A DNA stretch of 64,000 bases from Lentibacillus cibarius (GCF_005887555.1 NZ_VCIA01000001.1:3348001-3412000); one strand, 5' to 3'. Positions 21,633 to 32,214 are shown, counted from the stretch's first letter. Program-made: numbers and translations. Notes: generated from the letters alone by a model not told the origin.

Positions 21633-24040
21633 CGATAGCAAATGTTATAGTTGATGTGCCTGCTAGTTCCATCAATCAGACTTTTGACTACAGGATACCT
21701 GAGCGATTTCAAGATGTGCTCGAGCCGGGCATGCGTGTCATCGTTCCGTTTGGCCCGAGGAGGGTGATGGGGTATGTGATGGGAAAAGCGAGTACATCCG
21801 ATTACGACAAGTTGAAAGAAATTGCTGACGTGCTTGATCTGGTGCCTGTTTTAACCGATGAGCTGCTTGATTTGGGAAAATGGTTAGCTGAAAAGACGCT
21901 CAGTTTATACATAATAGCTTTTCAAGCCATGCTTCCACAAGTGCTGAAAGCCAATTATAAAAAGGAGTTGGAGCGCCTGTCCGAAGCCCCTTTGCCTGAC
22001 CAGCTGGAAACATTGTTTGCCGGACGGGATTTTGTCCCGTATGAAGAACTCGAATCGGCCGGGGTTCATTATCACCAGGTGCAAAAAGCTATCCAGGATG
22101 GTGAGGTGAGCGTTCATTACCTTGTGAAATCAAAAGTCACAAAAAGGCATGTAACATACATCAAACCGTCACGTGATATTCATCTGCTTGAAGAGGCGCA
22201 TCAGGACCTATCTAATCGAGCCAAAAAACAAAAAGAACTGCTTGCCCATTTTATCGAACAGCCGGAAGAAATAGCATTGAATACACTTCTTAAACATTTT
22301 GGAACAACGCGATCAACTGTTAATGCATTGGTTGAAAAACAGCTGCTGGAAATAGTCAAAAAGGAACAGTACCGGAACCCATATAACGATGCAGCATTTG
22401 AACAGACGACCGCCTTAGAACTGACCGAGCAACAGGAACAGGCGATAGAACCGATCAGACAGGACATTAGGATGGACCATCATGATGTATTTCTTATTCA
22501 TGGTGTGACCGGAAGTGGTAAAACCGAAATTTATTTGCAAGCGATTCAGGATGTTATTGCTAAAGGACAAGAGGCGATTGTACTAGTACCGGAGATCTCT
22601 TTGACGCCTCAGATGGTCAGAAGATTCAAAGGCAGATTTGGGTCCAGTGTTGCTGTTATGCATAGCGCATTGTCAAATGGCGAAAAATATGATGAATGGC
22701 GTCGTATTCATCAAAAGGAAGTGCAGGTGGTCGTTGGTGCACGGTCAGCCATTTTCGCTCCTTTTGAGAATCTTGGTATTATCATTATCGATGAGGAACA
22801 TGAAAACAGCTATAAACAGGAAGATCAGCCGCGTTACCATGCCCGTGATGTTGCCATCCAGCGGGGAAAAACCCACCACTGCCCGGTTGTACTTGGCAGC
22901 GCAACTCCGGCATTGGAATCCTATGCTCGTGCACAAAAAGGCGTTTATCAACTTGCTTCATTGACGAAGCGAACAAACGATAAGGCGATGCCACATGTGG
23001 AGATAGTTGATATGCGGAGTGAATTGCATGCTGGCAATCGATCCATGTTCTCCCGTGATTTAAAAGATAAACTAGAACAGTGCATCAACCGCGGAGAACA
23101 GGCAGTATTACTTCTGAATCGGCGCGGGTATTCAACGTTTGTTATGTGCCGAGAATGCGGTCACGTCAATGAATGTCCCCATTGTGATATCGCACTGACT
23201 TTTCATAAAAATAGCAATCAATTAAAATGCCATTATTGCTCTTATGAGGAACTGGTACCAACCCGTTGTCCATCGTGTAATAGCGATTTAATTCGTTTTT
23301 TTGGTACGGGCACTCAGCGCATTGAAGAGGCACTGACACAATTAATCCCACAAGCACGCGTATTAAGGATGGATGTGGACACGACAAGGCGAAAAGGTGC
23401 GCATGAGAAACTACTCAATCAATTTGCTAATAAAGAGGCAGATATATTGCTCGGGACGCAAATGATTGCCAAAGGGCTGGATTTTGAAAATGTGACACTT
23501 GTTGGTGTATTAACTGCGGACTCTATGTTGCACTTGCCCGATTTTCGATCAGCAGAAAAGACATTTCAACTCTTAACACAAGTGAGTGGTCGCGCCGGCA
23601 GACACGATCTCCCAGGTGAAGTGATTGTCCAGACGTATACACCGGAGCACTACAGTATTGAGCTGGCGAGTCAATACGATTATTTGCAGTTTTATCAGAA
23701 CGAAATGCAAATGCGGAAAAAATTTCAATACCCACCGTACGTGTTCCTTGCCCTGATAACGGTATCCCACCAGAATCATGCTAAAGTAGTACAAACGACA
23801 CAAAAAATTGTTAAAGGGCTGTGGAACCACGTTCAGGAAGAAGGGACCGTTATATTGGGGCCAACACCATCACCGATTACGAGAGTGAAGGATAGATACC
23901 GTTATCAATGCATGGTAAAATATAAGCGAGAACCGAATTTGCGGGCATCAATCCATCAGATTATCCAGCAGTTTAATGATCGAGTACGTAAGGATGACTT
24001 GCAAATTACCGTGGATATGCAACCATACCAATTAATTTGA
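21629..24040 (+). CDS. priA: Primosomal protein N' (replication restart helicase PriA)
   Basis: 803 residues, starting at GTG within the coaBC stop (GTGA). A 3'-5' DEXH helicase that reloads the replisome at stalled forks. Walker A is GVTGSGKTEIYL (about residues 292-303) and Walker B is IIIDEEHENSYKQ. Zinc-binding cysteines are clear in CRECGHVNECPHC and CHYCSYEELVPTRCPSC. The C-terminal helicase motifs GTQMIAKGLDFENV and GRAGRH are intact. In B. subtilis def follows; here a repeat-rich gap does. Confidence 0.96.
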   Translation: MTIANVIVDVPASSINQTFDYRIPERFQDVLEPGMRVIVPFGPRRVMGYVMGKASTSDYDKLKEIADVLDLVPVLTDELLDLGKWLAEKTLSLYIIAFQAMLPQVLKANYKKELERLSEAPLPDQLETLFAGRDFVPYEELESAGVHYHQVQKAIQDGEVSVHYLVKSKVTKRHVTYIKPSRDIHLLEEAHQDLSNRAKKQKELLAHFIEQPEEIALNTLLKHFGTTRSTVNALVEKQLLEIVKKEQYRNPYNDAAFEQTTALELTEQQEQAIEPIRQDIRMDHHDVFLIHGVTGSGKTEIYLQAIQDVIAKGQEAIVLVPEISLTPQMVRRFKGRFGSSVAVMHSALSNGEKYDEWRRIHQKEVQVVVGARSAIFAPFENLGIIIIDEEHENSYKQEDQPRYHARDVAIQRGKTHHCPVVLGSATPALESYARAQKGVYQLASLTKRTNDKAMPHVEIVDMRSELHAGNRSMFSRDLKDKLEQCINRGEQAVLLLNRRGYSTFVMCRECGHVNECPHCDIALTFHKNSNQLKCHYCSYEELVPTRCPSCNSDLIRFFGTGTQRIEEALTQLIPQARVLRMDVDTTRRKGAHEKLLNQFANKEADILLGTQMIAKGLDFENVTLVGVLTADSMLHLPDFRSAEKTFQLLTQVSGRAGRHDLPGEVIVQTYTPEHYSIELASQYDYLQFYQNEMQMRKKFQYPPYVFLALITVSHQNHAKVVQTTQKIVKGLWNHVQEEGTVILGPTPSPITRVKDRYRYQCMVKYKREPNLRASIHQIIQQFNDRVRKDDLQITVDMQPYQLI

Positions 24041-24229
24041 CGGATTAGCATGTTTTCGTTAAACATCGGAAGGGCATGATGATACTGTCGTCATTCCGGA
24101 AAGCTGTTTTATTGAACTTCATTGTTCCGACTCGCAGCCTGAAGTGAACACATAAGAATTGAAAGAAGGATGAAAGCTGGATTGGACATATGACTTTTTG
24201 GATGTATAATGCGACATCACTACTGAAGC
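24041..24229. other. Non-coding gap after priA (first part)
   Basis: B. subtilis has def (peptide deformylase) between priA and fmt. No deformylase motif (GxGLAAxQ, EGCLS or HExDH) is found here in any frame. This first part is AT-rich with no clear gene or terminator. The rest of the 696-nt gap is repeat sequence. Confidence 0.6.
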
Positions 24230-24685
24230 GTTTTCTATAAGTACGACAACTTTTCGTCCACCGTCCGGGAACGCTCCGGGCGGATGCTTTCCGCGGGCAG
24301 TGCAACGAGCATTACCTCTACCGAATAAGCTGCGAGTTGCGAGGAGCGTATGCTTCACCGAAATAGCTGGAAACGCGACGAGCACCCAGCACGAGGAGGC
24401 TCATCAGCTGCCCACGGCAAAGAAGACACTGCGAAAGCGACCAGAGGAAGCTTAAGCAGATGTCGCACTTGTACCCGGAGTGGTGAAAGCGTAGTGTATT
24501 TCCGCAGCGGTGGTTTATATTTATACAAAATTACGTCGCATTATATATCTTTTGTGTCAAAAAATAACCTTTTTGAAAATAGCTTGTTGTTTATCAAAGT
24601 TGTCGGGTGCAACAGTTAGAAGTGTATCAGTTTGCCACATTAACTGTTTGGGCTTCATTTTTTGGTGCAATAGTTGAGTAGTAAG
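24230..24685 (+). repeat. Dispersed GC-rich repeat, copy A
   Basis: The 3' two thirds (about 24390-24685) recur in inverted orientation at 35118-35412. The central 125 nt, from the CACGAGGAGGCTCATCAG segment to the CGCAGCGGYGGTTTA segment, differ at only two positions. The outer 160 nt match at roughly 80 percent by eye. The GAGGAGGCTCATCAGC and CCCACGG motifs resemble GC-rich elements that I recall as common in Bacillaceae intergenic DNA. The left part (24260-24310) has GC-rich palindromes. It separates priA from fmt. Confidence 0.75.
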
Positions 24686-24736
24686 ATCTTACTGATTGAA
24701 GAATTTTACTTTATAAGCGGAAAGGAGCATCGGCTA

Positions 24737-25675
24737 ATGAAACGAATTGTTTTTATGGGTACACCTGATTTTTCTGTACCAATTCTACAGTCACTTATCG
24801 AATCCGGGCATGACATTGTTTTGACGGTTACACAGCCTGATCGCCCCAAAGGCAGGAAGAAGGTTATGACGCCGCCTCCTGTTAAAGTGGAAGCCGAGCG
24901 ACATGGTTTACCAGTACTACAGCCGGAGAAAATAAAAAATGATTACGAACAAATATTGGCATACGATCCCGATATTATTATAACTGCCGCATATGGACAA
25001 ATTTTGCCGCAACAATTGCTGACAAGTCCACCATTCGGCTGCATCAATGTGCACGCGTCACTTCTGCCGGAATTGCGTGGGGGAGCACCGATTCATTATG
25101 CCATTTTGCAGGGGAAAAAAGAGACAGGTATTACGATTATGTATATGGCTGAAAGTCTTGATGCCGGTGATATCATTTCACAGCGTAAAGTGTCCATAGC
25201 AGATGATGATCATGCCGGCTCGTTACATGATAAACTGTCCGAAGTTGGTGCAAATTTGTTAGTTGACACACTGCCGACTATTTTTAATGGTGAACAGTCA
25301 CGAATTACACAGGATGAGCATCTGGCGACGTATGCGTATAACATTAAACGGGAACAGGAAAAAATAGACTGGCAACAACCCCATGATACTGTTTATAATC
25401 ATATTAGAGGATTGCATCCGTGGCCTGGTGCTTTTACAACATATGAGGGTAATGTTATGAAAATCTGGTGGGGGGAGAAAGACGCGAATACATATGCAGG
25501 GACCCCCGGTGAGATCGTCCATGTTGACCAAACGGCATTTGTCGTTGTTTGTGGTGATCAAAAAGGTGTCCGGATTACCGAAATACAGCCGGCCGGAAAA
25601 AAACGTATGGCGGTTAGTCAATATTTGCAAGGGTCTAGGGATCGTCTTCAAACAGGAACAGTGATGGGTGATTAA
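24737..25675 (+). CDS. fmt: Methionyl-tRNA formyltransferase
   Basis: 312 residues. It formylates initiator Met-tRNA using 10-formyl-tetrahydrofolate. Conserved parts are [10 protein letters not shown] at the N terminus, the catalytic [17 protein letters not shown] segment with the Asn-His pair, and SLDAGDI. The C-terminal OB domain has [12 protein letters not shown] 24737 is chosen because AAAGGAG lies 9 nt upstream. It abuts the rsmB start. The usual partner def is absent from this locus and would be needed elsewhere. Confidence 0.96.
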   Translation: MKRIVFMGTPDFSVPILQSLIESGHDIVLTVTQPDRPKGRKKVMTPPPVKVEAERHGLPVLQPEKIKNDYEQILAYDPDIIITAAYGQILPQQLLTSPPFGCINVHASLLPELRGGAPIHYAILQGKKETGITIMYMAESLDAGDIISQRKVSIADDDHAGSLHDKLSEVGANLLVDTLPTIFNGEQSRITQDEHLATYAYNIKREQEKIDWQQPHDTVYNHIRGLHPWPGAFTTYEGNVMKIWWGEKDANTYAGTPGEIVHVDQTAFVVVCGDQKGVRITEIQPAGKKRMAVSQYLQGSRDRLQTGTVMGD

Positions 25676-27021
25676 ATGGAATCGTTTAAAGTGAGAGAAA
25701 CTATTGTTGATTTACTGCTGCGTATTGAACAGGATAGTGGTTATAGCCATTTATTAATTAATCATGAGATCACATCCCGGAAGATTCCACCCAAAGACGC
25801 AGCACTAATGACGGAAATTATCTATGGTACCGTCCAATATAAATTAACACTGGATTATTATCTCGAACCTTTCTTACATACAAAGAAAAAGATACAGCCA
25901 TGGGTACGGATGCTGCTCCGGATGTCTGTTTACCAGATGCAATTTTTAGATAGAGTTCCGGACCGGGCGATTGTTCATGAAGCTGCTGAAATTGCTAAAC
26001 ATCGCGGGCACAAAGGAATTGCCTCGTTTGTTAATGGTGTTCTCAGAAACATGCAACGCAGAGGTGTCCCGGACATAGCTAAAATTGATAGAGATGTGAA
26101 ACGGCTAGCGTTGGAAACAAGCCATCCTGAGTGGCTCGTTAAACGATGGATAAACACCTATGGCTGGCGCATTACGGGGATATGTGTCATGCCAATAGCA
26201 ATCAAAAGCCGATGTCTGTTCGTGTGCAGCCACTGAAGATATCCCGTGATAAGGCAATCGAGGAGCTGGATGAACTTGGGATGAAAGCACGCCCATCCGA
26301 ATTTTCGGATCAAGGAATCATAATTGATAAAGGAAACATTTTAAAAACGAGATTGTTTGAGCAAGGGTATATAACCATTCAAGATCAGAGTTCCATGCTT
26401 GTTACAGAAATGCTTAAACCAGAGCCCGATATGACAGTGCTCGATGCATGTAGTGCTCCCGGCGGCAAGGTAACGCATACAGCTGAGAAAATGGGGGATA
26501 AAGGCTATGTAGCTGCATATGATTTGCACGCTAAAAAAGCAAAGCAAATTCAGCAAAAGGCAGAACATCTGGGACTAACCATCATCCATGCCAAGCCTGG
26601 GGATGCCAGAAAGCTGCAGCAACAGCACGAACCGGAAAGCTTTGACCGTATACTGGTGGATGCCCCGTGTACAGGTTTGGGAGTCATCCGGGGCAAGCCT
26701 GATATCAAATATAATAAACAGGAAGACGACATCCATCAGTTGGCCCGGATACAGTCAGACATACTGGAACATGTAGCGCCTTTACTAAAAAAAGGCGGAT
26801 TGTTAATGTATAGTACATGTACAGTCGACAAAACAGAGAATGAACAGGTGATTGAAACATTTTTGGCCAATCATTCGGTGTTTGAATTAGACAAAACATT
26901 CTTTGATGAATTACCGCCAATGATTAAGCAGTCACCAGGTGTGTCATCTGTGGGGCTGCAACTGTTTCCGCAAACATTTTCGACGGATGGGTTTTTCCTG
27001 ACAAGGATGAAACGCGTGTAA
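25676..27021 (+). pseudogene. rsmB: 16S rRNA (cytosine-967-C5)-methyltransferase RsmB, frameshifted
   Basis: Two overlapping frames together give a full-length RsmB. The first (25676 to about 26176) holds the NusB-like N-terminal domain, ending in SHPEWLVKRWINTYGW. The second resumes at DMCHANSNQKP and holds the SAM methyltransferase domain with DACSAPGGKVTH, the first Cys motif DAPCTGLGV and the catalytic STCTVDKTENE. The switch is -1 at a GGGG tract (26176-26179). The total length of 1346 nt is one short of 1347, so one lost base explains it. Possibilities are a sequencing error, a real mutation, or -1 slippage on GGGG. The B. subtilis neighbour rlmN is absent downstream. Confidence 0.85.
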
Positions 27022-27058
27022 TCTGCTCATATTCAATGTGCTGGCGAGGGGTGAAAGA

Positions 27059-27814
27059 ATGAAAGGTGTATTTCAAACAGACCAGGGACAAGTCAGGAGC
27101 CATAATGAAGATTCCGGCGGCATTTTTTATAACCAAACCGGGGAGCTACTTGCCATTGTCGCTGATGGTATGGGGGGGCACCAGGCCGGCGATGTAGCTA
27201 GTCAGATGGCAACTGCCTTTGTCCAGGAAAAATGGGAAAAAACAGATGCTATGCAATCACCGGAAGCAGCGGAAGATTGGCTGCAGAAAACAATAAAGGA
27301 TATGAATACAGCCATACTGGACCATGCCCGTGAAAACGAGGAATGTGCCGGTATGGGAACAACAGCGGTCATTGTCATTTGTACCAATCGTTATGCAACG
27401 ATTTCACATATCGGGGATAGCCGCTGCTATATATGGAATGACCATGGCTTATCACAAGTTACGGAGGATCACTCGTTAGTCAATGAATTGGTTCGAACCG
27501 GACAAATAACGAAGGATGATGCAGAACAGCATCCACGCAGAAATGTGTTGTTAAAAGCATTGGGGACAGAAGAACATGCTTATGCTGACTTACAGACTCT
27601 CGAGTGGGAAGCGGGTCATAAACTATTGCTCTGTTCCGATGGTTTGACAAATAAATTGACAGATGACGAAATGGAAGCGTTCCTGCAAAAAGATATAGAG
27701 CTGGAAACGATTGCTAATGAGCTAATCAATCTGGCCAATGAGCGTGGCGGTGAAGATAACATATCGCTTATCATATTGCAGCATGATGTGTGTATGGAAG
27801 CAGGTGGTACCTGA
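27059..27814 (+). CDS. prpC: PP2C-type serine/threonine protein phosphatase PrpC
   Basis: 251 residues. The metal-binding motifs VADGMGGHQAGDVAS, TTAVI, SHIGDSRCY and GGEDNISLI are intact. It removes phosphates placed by the kinase PrkC, encoded next. ATG 27059 is chosen since GCGAGGGG lies about 9 nt upstream; the GTG at 27038 lacks such a site. The stop and the prkC start overlap (TGATG). Confidence 0.95.
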   Translation: MKGVFQTDQGQVRSHNEDSGGIFYNQTGELLAIVADGMGGHQAGDVASQMATAFVQEKWEKTDAMQSPEAAEDWLQKTIKDMNTAILDHARENEECAGMGTTAVIVICTNRYATISHIGDSRCYIWNDHGLSQVTEDHSLVNELVRTGQITKDDAEQHPRRNVLLKALGTEEHAYADLQTLEWEAGHKLLLCSDGLTNKLTDDEMEAFLQKDIELETIANELINLANERGGEDNISLIILQHDVCMEAGGT

Positions 27815-29826
27815 TGCTGCAAGGTTACCTGTTGAATGAACGGTACAAGATTAAAGAGATTATTGGCGGCGGTGGCATGGCCAACGTCTATCTTGCCAGG
27901 GACATTATTTTGGAACGTGACGTGGCAATTAAAGTGTTACGACTTGATTATGCCGATGATGAGGAGTTCATTGCCCGGTTTGACCGAGAGGCACAGTCAG
28001 CAACAAGCCTTTCTCATCCGAACATTGTTAATATATATGATGTCGGAGAAGAGGATCAGTTTCTGTTTATGGTGATGGAATATGTGGACGGATTGACACT
28101 GAAGGAATATATTCAGCGTTTCGCCCCACTAGACGTTCAAGAAGCATTAGACATCATGAAGCAGATTGCTGATGCCATCGCACACGCTCATGCTAACGGG
28201 ATTGTGCACCGGGATATTAAGCCACAAAACATTTTAATTAATACATATGGGCAAGTGAAAGTAACTGATTTTGGAATCGCTGTTGCATTAAGTGCTACAG
28301 CGCTCACGCAGACCAATTCCATCTTGGGGTCTGTTCATTATCTATCACCGGAACAGGCGCGCGGCGGCATGGCCACAAAAAAGTCGGACATCTATGCACT
28401 AGGGATTGTCTTTTTTGAGCTACTGACGGGCCGCTTGCCTTTTTCAGGTCAATCAGCAGTGTCCATTGCGTTAAAGCATTTGCAGCATGATACGCCATCT
28501 GTTAAACGCTTTAATCCTAACGTTCCCCAAAGTGTGGAAAATATTGTGTTGCGGGCAACCGCTAAGGATCCATTTCATCGGTATAATTCCGTCTATGAAA
28601 TGGAGGAAGGGCTGGAAACAGCACTGGATCCGGATAAACGTAACGAAGCGAAGTATGAACCACCTGTGGAGGCAGGCGAAGAAACGAAAGCTATCCCGAT
28701 TATTACCGATAACGAGATTAAGCAAAATGATAATGGTGACACGATTACACATACGATAGGAAAAGACACAACCCAACCCAGCGACAATAACCAGCCCGGT
28801 AGCCAATCGGAAACAAATAAAGGAAAACGGAGCCGGAAAAAAACGTGGTTCATTTCACTTGGTATTTTGTTTATGCTTCTGGCAGGAAGCATAGCAGCGT
28901 TTTTCGTCTTTCCTGGTTTATTCGGACCAAAAGATGTCGTTGTTCCTAATGTGAGAGACTTGTCGTATGAGGATGCTATTACTGACTTGCGGGAAGTCAA
29001 CCTGAAGACAGATCGCGAACAAATATATTCAGAAGAAGTAGATGAAGGCTTCGTTATCCGTACTGATCCAGCTGCCGGTAACAAGGTAAAAGAGGAAGAC
29101 ACCATAACATTGATCGTTAGTAAAGGGGAAGAGGAAGTCACATTCAATGATTATACTGGAAAAGATTATAATCAAACAAAACGTTTGCTAGAAGGACAGG
29201 GATATAAAGTTAATGCGGAGGAGGCGAATTCAAAGGACGTTGCAGAGGGTAAAATAATTTCACATATTTATCCTTCTCCGGAAAAGGAAGTTGTACCAAG
29301 CGAAACGGAAGTCACGTTTGAGGTAAGTATTGGTCCGAAGCCAATTAACCTTGGCAATTTGAAAGGAATGACCGAAAAAGAAGCGGTTGACTCCCTAAAG
29401 GAACAAGATTTATCAGCCAACATTAAAGAAGAGAATTCCGAAACGACTCCAGAAGGAAAGGTCATTCGTCAGGAACCTGAACCCGGCACAGAATTGAGTA
29501 AGGGTGATGCCGTCGATGTTTATGTTTCGACAGGACCAGAAGCGAAGCCGCCAATAAATCATAAGGAAACATTTACGGTACATTATAATCCTGACAAAGC
29601 AGAGGAAAACGCGGATGCCCCATCGGAACAGAAGGTTAAAATTTATATAGGGGATAAAAACCGTTCCATCACAGAAGTATATAAAACGTACACCATCACC
29701 GAGGACAAGGAATTTACGATTACATTGGTAATACTGCCTAATAGTATTGCCGACTACAAGGTGATGCGTGATGATGATGTGATTATTAATAAATCTGTCA
29801 AATATGAAGATGTAAAGGGTGAATAG
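27814..29826 (+). CDS. prkC: PASTA-domain serine/threonine protein kinase PrkC
   Basis: 670 residues. A Hanks-type kinase domain fills the N terminus: Gly-rich loop GGGGMANVY, Lys40 in VAIKVL, HRDIKPQN and the DFG motif. One membrane helix lies at about residues 344-368. Three extracellular PASTA repeats follow (about 375-577), then a C-terminal Ig-like domain. In B. subtilis this kinase senses muropeptides and controls germination and cell-wall processes. It pairs with prpC upstream and rsgA downstream, all tightly packed. ATG 27814 is preferred over the in-frame GTG 27790, which lies within prpC. Confidence 0.96.
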   Translation: MLQGYLLNERYKIKEIIGGGGMANVYLARDIILERDVAIKVLRLDYADDEEFIARFDREAQSATSLSHPNIVNIYDVGEEDQFLFMVMEYVDGLTLKEYIQRFAPLDVQEALDIMKQIADAIAHAHANGIVHRDIKPQNILINTYGQVKVTDFGIAVALSATALTQTNSILGSVHYLSPEQARGGMATKKSDIYALGIVFFELLTGRLPFSGQSAVSIALKHLQHDTPSVKRFNPNVPQSVENIVLRATAKDPFHRYNSVYEMEEGLETALDPDKRNEAKYEPPVEAGEETKAIPIITDNEIKQNDNGDTITHTIGKDTTQPSDNNQPGSQSETNKGKRSRKKTWFISLGILFMLLAGSIAAFFVFPGLFGPKDVVVPNVRDLSYEDAITDLREVNLKTDREQIYSEEVDEGFVIRTDPAAGNKVKEEDTITLIVSKGEEEVTFNDYTGKDYNQTKRLLEGQGYKVNAEEANSKDVAEGKIISHIYPSPEKEVVPSETEVTFEVSIGPKPINLGNLKGMTEKEAVDSLKEQDLSANIKEENSETTPEGKVIRQEPEPGTELSKGDAVDVYVSTGPEAKPPINHKETFTVHYNPDKAEENADAPSEQKVKIYIGDKNRSITEVYKTYTITEDKEFTITLVILPNSIADYKVMRDDDVIINKSVKYEDVKGE

Positions 29827-30708
29827 ATGACTGAGGGCAGAATTATAAAAGCGTTAAGTGGGTATTACGATGTAAAAACTGATGAAGGTGTTTTTCGTTG
29901 CAGGGGCAGGGGTGTGTTCCGTAAAAAAAAGATCACCCCTCTTGTTGGTGACTTTGTGGAATTTGACAAAAATACACAAGGGGAAGGATATATTCTTTCC
30001 GTCAAACCGAGGGAAAATATGCTTATCCGTCCACCAATAGCAAATATTAGTCAGGCAATTATTGTCAGTTCTGCTGTAAGACCCGATTTTAACCCTTTGC
30101 TGCTGGACAGGTTTCTAGTGCTAATCGAATCTAAAAACATCCAGCCGCTTATTTTTATTACGAAAAAAGATTTGCTGCCTGAATCAGAAGTAGTTAGAAT
30201 AGCCGGTTATAAATCATTATATGAGAAAATCGGATATGCAGTGGAATTTGTTTCTTTCGGAGAAGCGGATATCTTGCATCAATTGAAGAGCCATTTGGCT
30301 GAACAGGTATCTGTCATTGCCGGGCAGTCTGGTGTTGGTAAATCATCATTACTAAATGCCATTAACCCGTCTCTGCAACTTAAAACGGATGATATATCGA
30401 CAAGTCTTGGCAGGGGGAAACATACGACAAGACACGTGGAGCTGGTTGAAGCCGGAGACGGGCTTGTCGCCGATACCCCCGGGTTCGGTTCACTCGATTT
30501 AAATGACATCACAGCAGAGGAACTGGGCGATTGTTTTCCGGAAATAAGCGAACGGAGACCCGCTTGCAAATTCCGCGGATGCTATCATTATAAAGAACCG
30601 AAATGTGCGGTGAAACAGGCGGTGGAGGAAGGAATAATTGCCGAACATAGGTATGAGCACTATATTCGTTTTTTAGATGAAATAAATTCACGAAAGCCGA
30701 GGTATTGA
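29827..30708 (+). CDS. rsgA: Ribosome small-subunit-dependent GTPase RsgA
   Basis: 293 residues. A circularly permuted GTPase that helps late 30S maturation. Motif order is OB-fold, then G4 (TKKD), then G1 (GQSGVGKSS, about residues 166-174), then G3 (DTPG), as expected. The C-terminal zinc finger [14 protein letters not shown] is complete. It begins right after the prkC stop. PrkC phosphorylates RsgA in B. subtilis, which fits the linkage. Confidence 0.96.
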   Translation: MTEGRIIKALSGYYDVKTDEGVFRCRGRGVFRKKKITPLVGDFVEFDKNTQGEGYILSVKPRENMLIRPPIANISQAIIVSSAVRPDFNPLLLDRFLVLIESKNIQPLIFITKKDLLPESEVVRIAGYKSLYEKIGYAVEFVSFGEADILHQLKSHLAEQVSVIAGQSGVGKSSLLNAINPSLQLKTDDISTSLGRGKHTTRHVELVEAGDGLVADTPGFGSLDLNDITAEELGDCFPEISERRPACKFRGCYHYKEPKCAVKQAVEEGIIAEHRYEHYIRFLDEINSRKPRY

Positions 30709-30710
30709 AA

Positions 30711-31373
30711 ATGATAAAAATAGCACCATCAATTCTGTCAGCTGATTTTTCAAAGTTAGGTACGGAAATACAGGATGTTGAACAGGCCGGGGCGGACTAT
30801 ATTCATGTCGATGTGATGGATGGGCATTTTGTACCGAATATTACGATTGGTCCGCTTATAGCTGCTTCAATCAAACCACATACACAATTGCCACTTGATG
30901 TCCATTTGATGATTGAAAACGCTGATCACTATATTCCAGCTTTTGCTGAAGCGGGGGCTTCGATTATTACCGTCCATCAGGAGGCATCTCCGCATTTGCA
31001 CCGGACAATCCAGTTGATTAAACAACAGGGCGTAAAAGCTGGAGTCGTTATTAATCCGGCGACACCTGTGGAAATGATAAGAGATATTTTGCCTGATGTG
31101 GATCTTGTTCTAATCATGACAGTCAATCCTGGATTCGGTGGTCAATCGTTTATCCCTAGTGGCATTAAAAAAATCGAACAGGTTGCTCGTTGGAGAAAAG
31201 AATATGACCTAGCCTTTGAAATTGAAGTTGATGGTGGAATTAATACGGATACTGCGAAATTATGTACAGATGCCGGTGCAGACGTACTTGTAGCGGGAAG
31301 CGCAATTTTTAAGACGCAGAACCGTCAGCAAGCAATTACTGATATCCGTCAATCGGTAAAAAAGGTAGATTAA
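30711..31373 (+). CDS. rpe: Ribulose-phosphate 3-epimerase
   Basis: 220 residues. It interconverts ribulose 5-phosphate and xylulose 5-phosphate. The TIM-barrel signatures [40 protein letters not shown] and EVDGGI are all present. ATG 30711 is used because the protein then starts like known Rpe; a TTG at 30705 overlaps the rsgA stop. Confidence 0.96.
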   Translation: MIKIAPSILSADFSKLGTEIQDVEQAGADYIHVDVMDGHFVPNITIGPLIAASIKPHTQLPLDVHLMIENADHYIPAFAEAGASIITVHQEASPHLHRTIQLIKQQGVKAGVVINPATPVEMIRDILPDVDLVLIMTVNPGFGGQSFIPSGIKKIEQVARWRKEYDLAFEIEVDGGINTDTAKLCTDAGADVLVAGSAIFKTQNRQQAITDIRQSVKKVD

Positions 31374-31377
31374 TCCC

Positions 31378-32025
31378 ATGCGGAATGTAGCAATCATGGG
31401 AAATGGTCCAAAAGAATTGATTCCGGATCTTGAAAGTTATCAAAATAGTATAGATGTCTGGATAGGGGCGGACAGGGGCTCGTTGATTTTAATAGAAAAC
31501 AGTATTAGCCCTGATTATGCGGTCGGCGACTTTGACTCTATGGACGAAGCGGATAAAGAAAAGGTCTATAAGCAGGCAAAGTCATATCAATTATATCCTT
31601 CTGAAAAAGATCAGACCGACCTGGAAATCGCACTCCAACAAGCGTACACACTGCAGCCGGATACAATTTATTTATTCGGTGTCACCGGCGGACGTCTTGA
31701 TCACGCGTTAATCAATATTCAGCTGCTGCATGTAATCATGGCCCAGCATATACGGGGAGTAATCATTGATCGGCAAAACCAGCTCGAATTAATCGGTCCT
31801 GGTAATCATGAAATCCGTCATGATCATCGACATCCAAACATATCCTTTATACCGTACACCCAGCATGTGGAAGGGCTGACCCTGGAAGGTTTCTACTATC
31901 CCTTGGTGGAAGCATCCATCGCTTGGGGATCGACCCTCTGTATTTCTAATAAGCTTATTTTAAATTATGGTACTTTTTCTTTTAAAGAAGGCATACTATT
32001 AATAATAAAGAGTTGTGATGAATGA
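31378..32025 (+). CDS. thiN: Thiamine pyrophosphokinase
   Basis: 215 residues, equivalent to B. subtilis yloS/thiN. It makes thiamine diphosphate from thiamine and ATP. Typical motifs are GADRGSL, DYAVGDFDSMD, EKDQTDLEIAL and the GVTGGRLDHALIN segment. It starts 4 nt after rpe with only a weak ribosome-binding site, so coupling to rpe translation is likely. Confidence 0.93.
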   Translation: MRNVAIMGNGPKELIPDLESYQNSIDVWIGADRGSLILIENSISPDYAVGDFDSMDEADKEKVYKQAKSYQLYPSEKDQTDLEIALQQAYTLQPDTIYLFGVTGGRLDHALINIQLLHVIMAQHIRGVIIDRQNQLELIGPGNHEIRHDHRHPNISFIPYTQHVEGLTLEGFYYPLVEASIAWGSTLCISNKLILNYGTFSFKEGILLIIKSCDE

Positions 32026-32081
32026 TGATCTTATACGATTCTATTTAAGCTTTGTTTGTAAACAGAGGAGGCGGAGAACTC

Positions 32082-32165
32082 ATGAAATTTTATACGATTA
32101 AACTCCCAAGATTTATCGGTGGATTTGTACGTGTTATCGCTGGCGCTTTCAAAAAAGGAAAGTGA
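32082..32165 (+). CDS. spoVM: Stage V sporulation protein M (27 residues)
   Basis: A 27-codon gene after AGAGGAGGCGG. It starts MKFYTIKLPRFIGG and ends in a Lys-rich tail, matching the B. subtilis SpoVM amphipathic helix nearly throughout, including the conserved Pro9. SpoVM recognises the curved forespore membrane and anchors SpoIVA to start coat assembly. Its position after thiN is the same as in B. subtilis. It shows the organism is a spore former. Confidence 0.96.
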   Translation: MKFYTIKLPRFIGGFVRVIAGAFKKGK

Positions 32166-32174
32166 GTAGCAGTT

Positions 32175-32209
32175 AGCTTTTGCCACTCTTTGGCAGAAGC
32201 TTATTTTTT
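32175..32209 (+). terminator. Terminator of spoVM
   Basis: An 11-bp stem (32175-32185 with 32191-32201, one G-T pair) with a 5-nt loop, followed by TTATTTTTT. Confidence 0.88.
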
Positions 32210-32214
32210 ACATA

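Noticed and set aside
24350..24619. An open frame of 89 codons in repeat copy A whose centre matches a frame in copy B1 (35236-35436, minus).
   Set aside because: The shared protein stretch follows from near-identical repeat DNA; the ends diverge, no ribosome-binding site is present, and the two differences do not show codon-level selection.
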